Source of the DNA: Clostridium drakei
GTDB taxonomy: Bacteria > Bacillota > Clostridia > Clostridiales > Clostridiaceae
Direction: 5' to 3'
NCBI RefSeq assembly: GCF_000633595.2
Contig: NZ_JIBU02000008.1
Span: 62,001-126,000, forward strand
DNA length: 64,000 nucleotides
A program made the position numbers and the translations under genes. The first letter of the stretch is position 1. Each line of letters opens with the position of its first letter. A model generated the notes under the pieces. The model was not told the DNA's origin. It made no database searches and saw nothing but the letters and a program-made list of their open reading frames with translations. Shown piece after piece: positions 16,346 to 25,144 of the stretch.

Positions 16346-16999
16346 TTATTTTATTAAATTTACACCTAATTCAAATGCTTTTTGACAATCTAAAGGAAAT
16401 TGTATTTTTCTATGTGATGCTTTTGCTTCTTCAGAAAAGGCGCTAGATTCATATTTTGAGTAATCATCAAATTGATAAGTATCATTTGAATACATAACTA
16501 ATGGTTTTGTAAATATATGTTCAATAGTTTGTTCAATGTGATTGAAGGTTTTTGGATAACCAATTTGTTCCATAAGATTTTCTGGAACATTCATTGTGTA
16601 AATAAATGCTGTTGGCATTTTCTTTGGTGCAATACAAGAATAATTTTTATCATACACTAAATAAGGAAATAATAGTCTTTCTAAAAAAGCCAGTAGTTGA
16701 GCTGTTATATTACTAAAGTATATTGGTGAACCAAAAATAAGTCCATCAGCTTGAGATACCTTTTCTAAAACTTCGTAAATATCATCTTTTATAGCACATT
16801 TTCCATAACTTTTACCACCAAGTTTTTTACAGGCAAAGCAACTTTTACACCCAGTATAATTTAAATCATATAAATTAATTATTTCAGTTTCAATTTCTTT
16901 ATCTTTTGCAGTTTTTTTTACTCCATCTAAAGCTTTTTGAAGTAATGTAGCTGTATTTTTATTTTTTCTTGGACTTCCATTAATAGCATAAATCTTCAT
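16346..16999 (-). CDS. NAD(P)H-dependent FMN reductase / flavodoxin family protein
   Basis: This 217-residue protein begins MKIYAINGSPRKNKNTATLL, the canonical FMN-binding loop. LYDLNYTGCKSCFACKKLGG (CxxCxxC) is typical of the iron-sulfur flavoprotein-like branch, and DGLIFGSPIYFSNITAQLLA is the flavin-contacting strand-helix. AGGGGTG lies just upstream of the ATG at 16999, so the in-frame ATG five codons earlier is rejected. It is divergent from the HxlR regulator at 17132, a gene pairing usually seen with aldehyde or quinone-type stress responses. Confidence 0.88.
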   Translation of the reverse strand: MKIYAINGSPRKNKNTATLLQKALDGVKKTAKDKEIETEIINLYDLNYTGCKSCFACKKLGGKSYGKCAIKDDIYEVLEKVSQADGLIFGSPIYFSNITAQLLAFLERLLFPYLVYDKNYSCIAPKKMPTAFIYTMNVPENLMEQIGYPKTFNHIEQTIEHIFTKPLVMYSNDTYQFDDYSKYESSAFSEEAKASHRKIQFPLDCQKAFELGVNLIK

Positions 17000-17131
17000 A
17001 ACAACACCCCTCATGTTTATTCTTTTTATTTATGATATAATTATATATCATAAAGGTATAAATATATAAGTACGCAGCTTTTTCTGCTCTAGTATAAAAA
17101 GTATACTATTAAATTTAAAAGAGGTGTGATT

Positions 17132-17512
17132 ATGAGGAATGACACGGATTGCAATGAGCAATTTACTGATGGTAATAATATATATGAGACAAAATGTCCA
17201 CTTATATATGCATTGGAAATTATTGGACAAAAGTGGAAGTTGCCTATCATGTGGTATTTATTTGAAAACAATTTTACTAGATATAATGAATTAAAGCGAA
17301 AAGTTAAAGGTATTACTAATATGATGCTTACAAAATCTTTAAAAGAATTAGAAGAACATAATCTTATTGTTAGAATTCAATATGAAATGATTCCACCCAA
17401 AGTTGAATATGCACTAACAGAAAGAGGTAAAGCATTATTGCCTGCATTGAATGAATTGTCTATATGGGGTGAAGAACAACTTAAACTTGATAAGGCGAAA
17501 TCAAATTTTTAA
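17132..17512 (+). CDS. HxlR-family transcriptional regulator
   Basis: This 126-residue winged-helix regulator has the HxlR core: CPLIYALEIIGQKWKLPIMW, then RYNELKRKVKGITNMMLTKS, LKELEEHNLIVRIQY and PPKVEYALTERGKALLP. The Cys in ETKCPL matches the conserved Cys that HxlR-type sensors use to detect electrophiles or oxidants. GAGGTG at 17121-17126 places the start at ATG 17132. Divergent from the FMN reductase gene, it most likely controls that gene. Confidence 0.9.
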   Translation: MRNDTDCNEQFTDGNNIYETKCPLIYALEIIGQKWKLPIMWYLFENNFTRYNELKRKVKGITNMMLTKSLKELEEHNLIVRIQYEMIPPKVEYALTERGKALLPALNELSIWGEEQLKLDKAKSNF

Positions 17513-17595
17513 TTGATTACTATGTACTTTAATACATAATTTTGTTGTTAAATAACTTAAATGTAAATATATAACTAACTAAAGGAGGAAAAGCA

Positions 17596-18039
17596 TTGAA
17601 TTGGCAATTAAAAAAGTTTAAAGAATTAAAAGTTGAAGAAATATATAAAATTTTAGAAATAAGAAATAAAGTATTCATTGTAGAACAGCAATGTGCTTAC
17701 CAAGATTGTGATGGCAAAGATGAAAATGCATATCATTTGTACCTTCAAGATAATGATAAAATTATTGCATATTTAAGAATCTTGAAGAAAGGTGTTTCAT
17801 ATGATGAAATATCTATTGGACGAGTATTAGTAAATAAAAATTATCGAGGTAAAGGTATATCAAGAGAAATGATGTTAAAAGCAATCAATTTTATAGAATT
17901 AAATTTAAATGAGAAAGAGATTAAAATTCAAGCACAGGCATATTTAATTAATTTTTATAAAAGTCTTGGTTTTAAAGAAGTTTCAGATGAATATTTAGAA
18001 GATAATATTCCGCATATAGATATGTTATATAAAAAATAA
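17596..18039 (+). CDS. ElaA-type GNAT N-acetyltransferase
   Basis: The 147-residue product matches the ElaA subgroup of GNAT acetyltransferases: WQLKKFKELKVEEIYKILEI, RNKVFIVEQQCAYQDCDGKD (the ElaA signature RxxVFVVEQxCxYxExDxxD), IAYLRIL, and the acetyl-CoA loop IGRVLVNKNYRGKGISREMM. It uses a TTG start at 17596, well placed after AAAGGAGG at 17581-17588. The acceptor substrate is unknown. It follows the HxlR gene by 84 bases and is closed by the terminator at 18081. Confidence 0.9.
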   Translation: MNWQLKKFKELKVEEIYKILEIRNKVFIVEQQCAYQDCDGKDENAYHLYLQDNDKIIAYLRILKKGVSYDEISIGRVLVNKNYRGKGISREMMLKAINFIELNLNEKEIKIQAQAYLINFYKSLGFKEVSDEYLEDNIPHIDMLYKK

Positions 18040-18080
18040 AACGATTTAAAATATTGAGATTTTTAAGTTCGTATTTTAAC

Positions 18081-18119
18081 AATGTACCTAGATTTGATTT
18101 ACTCAAATCTAGGTACATT
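18081..18119. terminator. Long hairpin terminator after elaA-like gene
   Basis: A perfect 17-bp stem (AATGTACCTAGATTTGA with TCAAATCTAGGTACATT) around a 5-base loop. T runs are weak on both sides, but position between convergent genes suggests a bidirectional terminator. Confidence 0.6.
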
Positions 18120-18189
18120 CCATTCAGTATAAAACTTTAAGGCTTCTCCAATAAATTTAGAGGCATTATCTCCCTAGTTCTTATATTTT

Positions 18190-19722
18190 TTATTTTACAA
18201 GTTTATTCATGTTTTTAGCTATATTTTTCAGCTCATTTATATTTGCTTCAATTTCTTCACCTGCAGCAGCATTTTGAGAAATTGTTTCAGCTACAGTACT
18301 ATATTCTGATATTGTGTTTTTAGTTATATCTGATATTTTTTTATTGAATTTAACAGCATTTTCAGTCTGAGAAAATAAAGTATTGGATGCTTCACTTATA
18401 TCAACAACATTGCTGTTAAATGATTTTAAATGCTTGTTCATATCGTTTATTCTACTTACAGTTTCATTTATAATGCTGTTTCCTTCAAGGGATTTTTTAT
18501 TATTACTACTCATTTGATTCTGTACTATGTTAATTTTGTTTTTTAATTCAGTTACTATTGCACTTGCCTGATCCAAAGATTGTTTTGTATCTTCAGAAAG
18601 TTTTCTAATTTCATCTGCCACCACTGCAAAACCCTTACCATACTCACCTGCCCTTGCTGCTTCGATTGAAGCATTTAAAGCAAGAAGATTAGTTTGTTCA
18701 GAAATATTTCCAATAATATTCAATATTTCATCGACTTTGGCAGATTTTTCTTCAAGGTCTTTAGTTGACTCAAATGTATTTCCTATTTTATCTTTTATAT
18801 CTAAAATAATTGCAAGGGTATCATTCAATGATTTTTGATTCTCTTCTGTAATTTCCATCAGGTTATTTATCTTATTTTTACTATCTTTGATCTTATCAAC
18901 AACGATCTCATTAGTGTTTAACAAAGTATGAAGAATAGCTTCATTGTTGTTTGATTTATCAAGCATTTCATCAGAGTTTTGAGATGCGAGACTTGTTGCA
19001 TCTGAAACTTTAACAAGAGAACTTGTTTGTTCTGCAATAGCAGTACTTAAATTTTCACTAGATGATAAGATAGTATTTGAAATTTCAGATATTTTTTCAA
19101 ATAGTTCAAGTAATTGTTCGTTTTCTTCCTTAATTTCAGCTTCTTTTTTACTAATTGATTTCAAGAGTTTTGATGCTATATAAACCATTATAAAGAGGAG
19201 TGTAAAAGTAATAGCTACAGCAACTACAGTCATACATATTTCTCCACTTGCCAATCTTTCATATCTAAGAATAGATGGATTATGAATAAATACTATTACA
19301 ATACATAAAGCACTTAATACTATTGAAGCTATTATCATTTTAATATCAAAGAACAAAGCTCCAAGAATAACAAAAAAAATAGCTATCATCCATACAGAAT
19401 TTAAATGCATAGTAAAATTAAGATACAAGTATTGGAAATACGTTATTGCTAAAGTTAAAGTTTTAGTTATATTCAAAGCTTTTGAGTCATCACCATCATA
19501 GGCAGCTACCCATTTATAGCACTTGTAAAATACTATTCCATAAATAGCAACAAGTATTCCAAGTATAACTAAGGCAGTTGAAGTTATTTCATTGTTTATG
19601 CCAATTAATTTCATACCAGAAAAACAGATAAAAGACATAATGCAACATATCATATAAATTGTTAAAACTAGTTTTAAAGATTTCTTATTGAATGTTTTTT
19701 GAAAGTTTTCTGTATATTCCAT
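18190..19722 (-). CDS. Methyl-accepting chemotaxis protein with multi-helix membrane domain
   Basis: This 510-residue chemoreceptor has no large external sensor. About six hydrophobic segments fill residues 15-190, followed by a cytoplasmic coiled coil. The signalling tip is intact: [40 protein letters not shown]. The C-terminus lacks the NWETF-type CheR tether. GGAGGTATTAT precedes the ATG. It lies 37 bases downstream of the synthase-like gene on the same strand, so both should be on the c-di-GMP-riboswitch transcript. Its ligand may be sensed within the membrane, or it may be an energy sensor. Confidence 0.9.
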   Translation of the reverse strand: MEYTENFQKTFNKKSLKLVLTIYMICCIMSFICFSGMKLIGINNEITSTALVILGILVAIYGIVFYKCYKWVAAYDGDDSKALNITKTLTLAITYFQYLYLNFTMHLNSVWMIAIFFVILGALFFDIKMIIASIVLSALCIVIVFIHNPSILRYERLASGEICMTVVAVAITFTLLFIMVYIASKLLKSISKKEAEIKEENEQLLELFEKISEISNTILSSSENLSTAIAEQTSSLVKVSDATSLASQNSDEMLDKSNNNEAILHTLLNTNEIVVDKIKDSKNKINNLMEITEENQKSLNDTLAIILDIKDKIGNTFESTKDLEEKSAKVDEILNIIGNISEQTNLLALNASIEAARAGEYGKGFAVVADEIRKLSEDTKQSLDQASAIVTELKNKINIVQNQMSSNNKKSLEGNSIINETVSRINDMNKHLKSFNSNVVDISEASNTLFSQTENAVKFNKKISDITKNTISEYSTVAETISQNAAAGEEIEANINELKNIAKNMNKLVK

Positions 19723-19759
19723 ATAATACCTCCATTATATAATTTTATTTGAAACTTAT

Positions 19760-20746
19760 TTAATATTTCAATAATATAACTATGCCCTGTGATCCTGCAG
19801 CAAATGTCCAAATCATTACATAGTCTCCCCTTTTTACCTTACCTTTTTCTATAGCCTCATAAAGTGCTATGAACGGACTACTTGTACCTGTGTACCCATA
19901 TTTGTTGCCAATATATAAACTTTTTTCTTCAGATATACCCATAGCTTGTCTTATTTTATATATATTTTTAACTGCAAGCTGTGAAAAGCAAAACATACTT
20001 ATATCATCTTTTGTAATTCCATTTTGCTTAATCATCTTTTCCATAATGTCAACAGCATTTGAAATCAATTTTTCAACACTAAAAGGAAGCCACTTAAGAT
20101 AAAGTTCATCCAAATTTTTTGATTTTAAAAAATCTGAAAATCCATGGCTTGGATAAAGAACTTTGTCCACTATAGCTGTATTTACATAATATTGATTATC
20201 AATTAATCCACAATCATCATCAACTTTTTCTAAAATCATTGCACATGCTGCATAACCATAATTGCCATAACACAGTTCATTGTTAGGATCTATAATAGCG
20301 TTATCATCATCACAACCAATAATAAGAGCTCTTTTGGCATGTTTTGATGACATAAGATAATTTGACATATTTTCAAAAGCAATAGCCATTCCAGCGCAAT
20401 TGGCATTGACATCAAGGCACATTACATTAGCACTCATATTCAATTCCTTATGTATAAAAATTGAGGTTGCAGGTGATACATATTCTGGTAATATTGAGGA
20501 ATATATAATTGCATCAATGTCTTTTCCTTCAAGATTAGCCTTCTTCAATACAGATTTTCCTGCTTTTATAACGAGTTGAAGGACCGATTCACCATCATTC
20601 AGCATATATCTTTTATCTCTGCCCATCACATCTTCCAGTAGATGCTTGACATCTTTGTCTTGTCTTCTAAAATGTTCAATATAAAAATCATTTGAAACCA
20701 CCTTTGATCCATGACATACGTCAATATAACTTAATTTTACTCCCAT
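19760..20746 (-). CDS. Ketoacyl-ACP synthase III-like protein with altered catalytic triad
   Basis: This 328-residue thiolase-fold protein has FabH length and topology: DIDAIIYSSILPEYVSPATS, then the nucleophile Cys117 in LDVNANCAGMA. However, the catalytic His (normally in a PHQAN-like motif) aligns with Ser255 in FCFSQLAVKNI, and the catalytic Asn (YGNTSAAS in FabH) aligns with Tyr285 in KYGYTGTSSPFIAL. The terminal glycine loop reads FAAGSQG instead of FGGG. Cys without His/Asn suggests acyl transfer or a non-decarboxylating condensation, not fatty acid initiation. GGAGGGC precedes the ATG. A c-di-GMP-I-like riboswitch leads the transcript. Confidence 0.82.
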   Translation of the reverse strand: MGVKLSYIDVCHGSKVVSNDFYIEHFRRQDKDVKHLLEDVMGRDKRYMLNDGESVLQLVIKAGKSVLKKANLEGKDIDAIIYSSILPEYVSPATSIFIHKELNMSANVMCLDVNANCAGMAIAFENMSNYLMSSKHAKRALIIGCDDDNAIIDPNNELCYGNYGYAACAMILEKVDDDCGLIDNQYYVNTAIVDKVLYPSHGFSDFLKSKNLDELYLKWLPFSVEKLISNAVDIMEKMIKQNGITKDDISMFCFSQLAVKNIYKIRQAMGISEEKSLYIGNKYGYTGTSSPFIALYEAIEKGKVKRGDYVMIWTFAAGSQGIVILLKY

Positions 20747-20812
20747 ATTTATTATGCCCTCCTTAAAGAAACATTTTATAACTTTATAAAGCTTATTTTT
20801 AAAAAATTAAAA

Positions 20813-20844
20813 GTGTCTATTATTTACTACTAAATAATAGACAC
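20813..20844 (-). terminator. Riboswitch expression-platform terminator
   Basis: On the minus strand, GTGTCTATTATTTA and its perfect complement flank a 4-base loop and run into T-rich TTTTAATTTTTT. It lies between the c-di-GMP aptamer and the synthase-like gene, as a transcription-attenuation switch requires. Confidence 0.75.
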
Positions 20845-20877
20845 ACAAATATACATGAGTTTCTTGAGATAAATTAA

Positions 20878-20970
20878 CTTTGGCAACCTGGCAATCATAG
20901 AAAAGCAAATTTCTTAAGACCCATAGCTTTGCGACCTTACCTTTCGATAAGTGTGCTATTATCAATATTT
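20878..20970 (-). promoter_or_regulatory. Cyclic di-GMP-I (GEMM-I) riboswitch
   Basis: Read on the minus strand the element shows the GNRA-capped helix CTTATCGAAAGGTAAGG, the conserved core CGCAAAGC, the tetraloop-receptor side GGGTCTTAAG, and the 3' closing segment GATTGCCAGGTTGCC, all diagnostic of clostridial GEMM-I aptamers. One deviation: the 5' strand that normally reads GGCAAAC reads AGCACAC here, weakening the outer pairing with TTGCC. It is followed by a terminator hairpin and the synthase-like/chemoreceptor operon. Confidence 0.85.
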
Positions 20971-21042
20971 ATATAAACTATACTACACCAAAATTTTACA
21001 AAATTCAATGGGAACATTTTATTTATATAGTTATATGAATAG

Positions 21043-21369
21043 ATTATACAAATAGCACCTAATGCTATTGTTTCAGGGATTAATTTTACTAAGCTTATAG
21101 AAAAATATGAAAAAAAACTGCAAGATGAAAATTATTTATTTTATATAGTTGCTTTATTAAGTTTTTTTCTTGTTTATTGGTGCGTGAATTTTTACCAGGA
21201 AAGAATTGAAGAAGCAAAAAAAGAAGTTCTAACAGGAACTTTAAATAAAAAGGCTTTTAAAGCTTTTGTACAGAAAAAATTATCTAAAAAAAATTAAAAT
21301 CATGGAATTATATTAATTGATTTAAATAATTTCAAAGAGATAAATGATAAGCTTTATGAAATATATTGA
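21043..21369 (+). pseudogene. Decayed membrane diguanylate cyclase (GGDEF remnant)
   Basis: An open frame without a start encodes a helix (LFYIVALLSFFLVYWCVNFY), a linker (QERIEEAKKEV), and the opening of a GGDEF domain (LTGTLNKKAFKAFVQKKL). An in-frame TAA at 21295 interrupts it; the same frame then resumes with GIILIDLNNFKEINDKLYE, the next conserved GGDEF strand, before a final stop and loss of the GG[DE]EF region. It lies immediately upstream of, and divergent from, the c-di-GMP riboswitch operon. Confidence 0.7.
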
Positions 21370-21588
21370 CATTACAATCAATAAATGAAATAATAAGTAC
21401 ATAATTAATAGTTAATATTAAATAATAAGAAATATTATAAAATTAAGAATAGAGATAAGACATAGATTTTACATCAAAGTTATGAATATGGAAGTCTAAG
21501 TATATGCATTTTAAAGTTTGTTAACTAGACTTTAATTCCTGGTAATCATTCTTTGTAATGTATCAGCATTTGAAAGGAGAATATAATT

Positions 21589-22464
21589 ATGGAAAAGTTG
21601 AGGAAAGTAATTAAGATCACAAAAGGCCAACCAGCAGTTGATGGAGCAGGTGTAAAGATGGTGCGTGTATTTGGGTATAATGATACTAAAGATTATGATC
21701 CATTTTTAATGCTAGATGCTTTTGATTCAGACAAATCTGAAGATTATATAAAAGGTTTTCCTTGGCATCCACACAGAGGTATTGAAACAATAACCTATTT
21801 GATTAATGGAAATATCGAGCATGGAGATAGTCTTGGCAATAGTGGGAGCATTCTTGATGGAGACTGTCAATGGATGACAGCTGGCTCTGGTATTATCCAT
21901 CAAGAAATGCCTAAGGCAAGTAGACGTATGCTAGGTGCTCAATTGTGGTTGAACTTGCCCGCCAAAGACAAAATGACTGAGCCAAGTTATGGAGATATAA
22001 AGGCTGAAAATATACCAATAATTAATGAAAATGGAACAAAGGTTCACATAATTGCTGGAGATTATCAAGGCCATAAAGGTGCTTTTCAAGGTAAATACAT
22101 TAAAGCTACCTATTTAGATGTTGAATTACCTGCTAACCAGGAATGGAACTTCGTAAATGATTCTGAAAATACTTTATTTGTCTATATTTTTAATGGAAAA
22201 GCAATTTTTGATCCTAATAAGAGTATTGAGAATTCTAAAGATTTAATTGATGAAAAACAAGCTGTATTATTTAGTCATGATGATAAGTTTTGGATTAAGG
22301 CAGCAGACCATCCTGTACGTTTTATACTTTTATCTGCAAAACCATTGAAAGAAGCAATTGCTTGGGGTGGGCCTATAGTTATGAATACAAAGGAAGAATT
22401 GAGTTCATCTTTCTTAGAGTTAGATAACAATACATTTATAAAAACTGTTACAGAAAAATTATAG
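21589..22464 (+). CDS. Pirin family protein
   Basis: This 291-residue bicupin protein is a pirin, a metal-binding family with quercetinase-like or redox-regulatory roles. The N-terminal cupin carries the metal ligands in FPWHPHRGIETITYLINGNI, then EHGDSLGNSG and WMTAGSGIIHQEMP. The C-terminal cupin ends with LLSAKPLKEAIAWGGPIVMN, the usual pirin close. AAAGGAGAA precedes the ATG. It appears to be monocistronic, ending at the hairpin at 22520. Substrate unknown. Confidence 0.92.
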   Translation: MEKLRKVIKITKGQPAVDGAGVKMVRVFGYNDTKDYDPFLMLDAFDSDKSEDYIKGFPWHPHRGIETITYLINGNIEHGDSLGNSGSILDGDCQWMTAGSGIIHQEMPKASRRMLGAQLWLNLPAKDKMTEPSYGDIKAENIPIINENGTKVHIIAGDYQGHKGAFQGKYIKATYLDVELPANQEWNFVNDSENTLFVYIFNGKAIFDPNKSIENSKDLIDEKQAVLFSHDDKFWIKAADHPVRFILLSAKPLKEAIAWGGPIVMNTKEELSSSFLELDNNTFIKTVTEKL

Positions 22465-22519
22465 GAATTGTTTGCTATTTAACGACTTGGTATATAATGA
22501 AAACTACGATGTATTATTA

Positions 22520-22553
22520 CCGTATTGGAGAAAAATCTGATACGGTTTTTTTA
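22520..22553 (+). terminator. Terminator after pirin gene (CCGTA-type)
   Basis: ACCGTAT (22520-22526) pairs with ATACGGT (22541-22547), followed by TTTTTTT. The flank GAAAACTACGAT resembles the ssrA 3' flank, but the CCTCCACCA part is missing. Confidence 0.8.
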
Positions 22554-22684
22554 TATTTTTAAATGTTAATGATACATAAGTTCCATTTTGAGCGGAACTT
22601 ATTTGTTATTTTACAAAATTTAAATTCATGTTATCGTATACATATAAAATAATTAGAGATGATAAACAGGAAGGAGGTTGAGAA

Positions 22685-25078
22685 ATGGATAACTTAAATG
22701 GAAGGCAAATTGAATTTACAAATTTATTATTAGATAGTGAACAATTTAAAACAATTAAATATTATAGTGAAGCTTTGAACGTATCTGAAAAGACAATCAA
22801 AAAGGATTTGATGGCAATTGAACAATATTTAAATAAGTTTAAAGTTCAATTGGAAAAAAAGCACAGCATGGGAATAATGATAAAAGATGTTAGAAAAGCT
22901 AAATTGATTTTGAATAATAATCTTCAAATACAGGAATTAAAGAATAAGAAGATTTCAATAAATGAGAGAAGAATTGAAATTATTAAAGAAATGCTCATTA
23001 AATCCAATAGTAGTACTTCTATTCAAAAACTTTCTGAGAAATATTATGTAAGTAAAACTAGTATAATAAATGATTTTAAGTATATAGAAAAATGGCTTTC
23101 CTTATTTAAGTTAAGATTAGAAAAAACAGTAGAAGGAACTCAAGTAAAAGGATTGGAAGTTAATATTCGTAGAGCAATCTGCTCTTTATTGTTTGAATAT
23201 TCAAACGGGAAAAAGAATGAAAATACTGTTGAAGAATTGGCAGCACGGTTAGACGTAGTTACTTTAAATGGATTATCAGAGCTTTTTGAAAGAGATAAAA
23301 TTATATATGTTAATAGACTATTGCTTGATTTAGAAAAAAAATATAATTGTAAAATAGATGAACCATATTACACTAATTTATTGACTCATATTCTGATTTC
23401 AATGGAAAGAGGCTCAACAGGGAAATCTATATCGAAGAAAGAAAAAATTGGAGATTTTAAATCAGAAAAGGATTATAAAGAAGCTGTTTTGTGTATTGAG
23501 AAAATTAATAACGATTTTGGAATGAAACTAGATGAAGCAGAAGTTTATTATTTGTATCAGTATTTTGTATCATTTGGACTGATTAAGGAAGTAGTGGAAA
23601 GTCAAGATAAAGTATTAAACAAATTAGATTCTGTATCTATAGAGTTTAGAAACATGATGACTAAATGCATAGAAGAAATTTTGCAAATAAATATTACAAA
23701 TGATCAAGATATAATGTATAAATTGTTGCTTCATATAAGACCAATGCTAAATCGTATGGAATATGATATCCAAATATCAAATCCTCTTATTAATGAAATA
23801 AGAGAACAATATCCTATTCTTTTAAACGTATGTAAGGCTGCTGCACTTATGGCATCCTATCAGCTAAAACAGAAAGTAATCCCAATGGATGAGATTGGAT
23901 ATTTAGCAGTATATTATCAGTTGGGATTAGAGAACTCTTATATAAAGAAAAGGATCTTAGTAGTTTGTCACAGTGGTTATGGAACATCACAACTTTTAAG
24001 AACAAAGCTCAACAGGTACTTCCCAGAGCTTGTAATCGTAGATAATGTTTCAGCTAGTATAATCAAGAACAGAAATGTTAATGATATTGATTTTGTAGTT
24101 ACAACAGTTCCATTGGAGTTTCAAAGTAAGCCATATATATTAGTATCAACATTTCTAAATGAGTATGATATTAAAAATATATCTGATTTTCTAGTTAGTA
24201 ACAAAAATAAAAATGAAAAGAAAAAAGTAACAACAAAACTTATTGGAAAGTATTTACAGGAAGAACTAGTATATTTCAACATACCAGAAAGTAATGTGAA
24301 AAAAGAAATTAATGAAAATTATAAAACCTGTATTGACTTTAATGAAATAAATATTGATAGAAATCTAAAAATACAATTAGGATTTCATAAAAGTGAATGT
24401 ATACTTGGACTTTCTATAAATGATATAGAGAACAATGAAAAGCAGTTAACTTTTTATATTGCTGTGGGAGACATTGAGTTAATGACTCATATGCTTAAGG
24501 AAATTATAAATTTTGATATGAAAGAAAACTATGCAAACTATTTAAGGAAATGTACTAAGAAAAAAGACGTAAAGCAATATTTTGCATTAAATAGCAAAGG
24601 TGGGGGAGAAATGGATATAAATTTAGCTAAAGTAATAAAGAAGGAAACAATAAAGTTAAACATGGAAGCAACTACAAAAGATGAAGCATTAAAAGAACTT
24701 ACAGAATTACTATATGATGCTGGAGTTCTCTCTGATAAAGAAGCATTTTTGAAAGACGTATATTATAGAGAAACTTTAGGTTCAACAGGAATAGGAAATA
24801 AAATAGCAATTCCTCATGGAAAATCTAAATTTGTTAACAAAACATCCATAGCTTTTGGAAAAGCAAAAGCTGATATTGAATGGGAAAGCTTGGATGACAA
24901 GCCAGTACATTTTATTATTCTATTTGCTGTGACTGAATCTGATAAGGATAGCGTTCATGTTAGATTACTTTCAAAAGTGGCAGGAAAATTAGGGGATGAT
25001 GAGGTGTGCGAAAGCTTACTAAATGCAGCAACTCCAGAAGAAGTTTATGAAATATTCACAAGAGAAGAAGAACTTTAA
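22685..25078 (+). CDS. PRD-containing transcriptional regulator fused to PTS EIIA (Fru type)
   Basis: This 797-residue protein is a ManR/MtlR-type activator of PTS genes. In order: HTH (1-60) and a second winged helix (about 95-160), two PTS-regulation domains (about 175-400), an EIIB-Gat-like domain with Cys428 in VVCHSGYGTSQ, a degenerate EIIA-like segment (about 500-640), and an intact fructose-type EIIA (643-797) with phospho-His711 in IAIPHGKS. It is about 100 residues longer than the usual MtlR layout. AGGAAGGAGG precedes the ATG. A ribosome binding site inside the linker could allow separate EIIA synthesis (see 24596-25078). It controls and energises the PTS genes downstream. Confidence 0.88.
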   Translation: MDNLNGRQIEFTNLLLDSEQFKTIKYYSEALNVSEKTIKKDLMAIEQYLNKFKVQLEKKHSMGIMIKDVRKAKLILNNNLQIQELKNKKISINERRIEIIKEMLIKSNSSTSIQKLSEKYYVSKTSIINDFKYIEKWLSLFKLRLEKTVEGTQVKGLEVNIRRAICSLLFEYSNGKKNENTVEELAARLDVVTLNGLSELFERDKIIYVNRLLLDLEKKYNCKIDEPYYTNLLTHILISMERGSTGKSISKKEKIGDFKSEKDYKEAVLCIEKINNDFGMKLDEAEVYYLYQYFVSFGLIKEVVESQDKVLNKLDSVSIEFRNMMTKCIEEILQINITNDQDIMYKLLLHIRPMLNRMEYDIQISNPLINEIREQYPILLNVCKAAALMASYQLKQKVIPMDEIGYLAVYYQLGLENSYIKKRILVVCHSGYGTSQLLRTKLNRYFPELVIVDNVSASIIKNRNVNDIDFVVTTVPLEFQSKPYILVSTFLNEYDIKNISDFLVSNKNKNEKKKVTTKLIGKYLQEELVYFNIPESNVKKEINENYKTCIDFNEINIDRNLKIQLGFHKSECILGLSINDIENNEKQLTFYIAVGDIELMTHMLKEIINFDMKENYANYLRKCTKKKDVKQYFALNSKGGGEMDINLAKVIKKETIKLNMEATTKDEALKELTELLYDAGVLSDKEAFLKDVYYRETLGSTGIGNKIAIPHGKSKFVNKTSIAFGKAKADIEWESLDDKPVHFIILFAVTESDKDSVHVRLLSKVAGKLGDDEVCESLLNAATPEEVYEIFTREEEL
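24596..25078 (+). other. Internal ribosome binding site and start giving a free EIIA (predicted)
   Basis: Within the regulator gene, AAAGGTGGGGGAG (24596-24608) stands two bases before an in-frame ATG at 24611. Translation from there would yield a 155-residue protein starting MDINLAKVIKKETIKL, the exact length and opening of stand-alone fructose EIIA proteins. In the fusion the same bases encode a SKGGGE linker. No other EIIA gene is present in the cluster, so this is the only source of the phosphocarrier. Confidence 0.55.
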
Positions 25079-25144
25079 GTTTAAATTGATTTGGTAATTT
25101 TATAATATTATATAAACATTAAAAATAAGAAAGGGGATATAAGT

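Noticed and set aside
19760-20746. Naming the synthase-like gene fabH
   Set aside because: The His and Asn of the catalytic triad appear substituted and the genomic context is not fatty acid synthesis.
22480-22553. A further ssrA-like att copy near the pirin terminator, which would extend the island to 22.5 kb
   Set aside because: Only the flank and terminator part resembles ssrA; the CCTCCACCA core is absent. I treat it as a member of the terminator family only.
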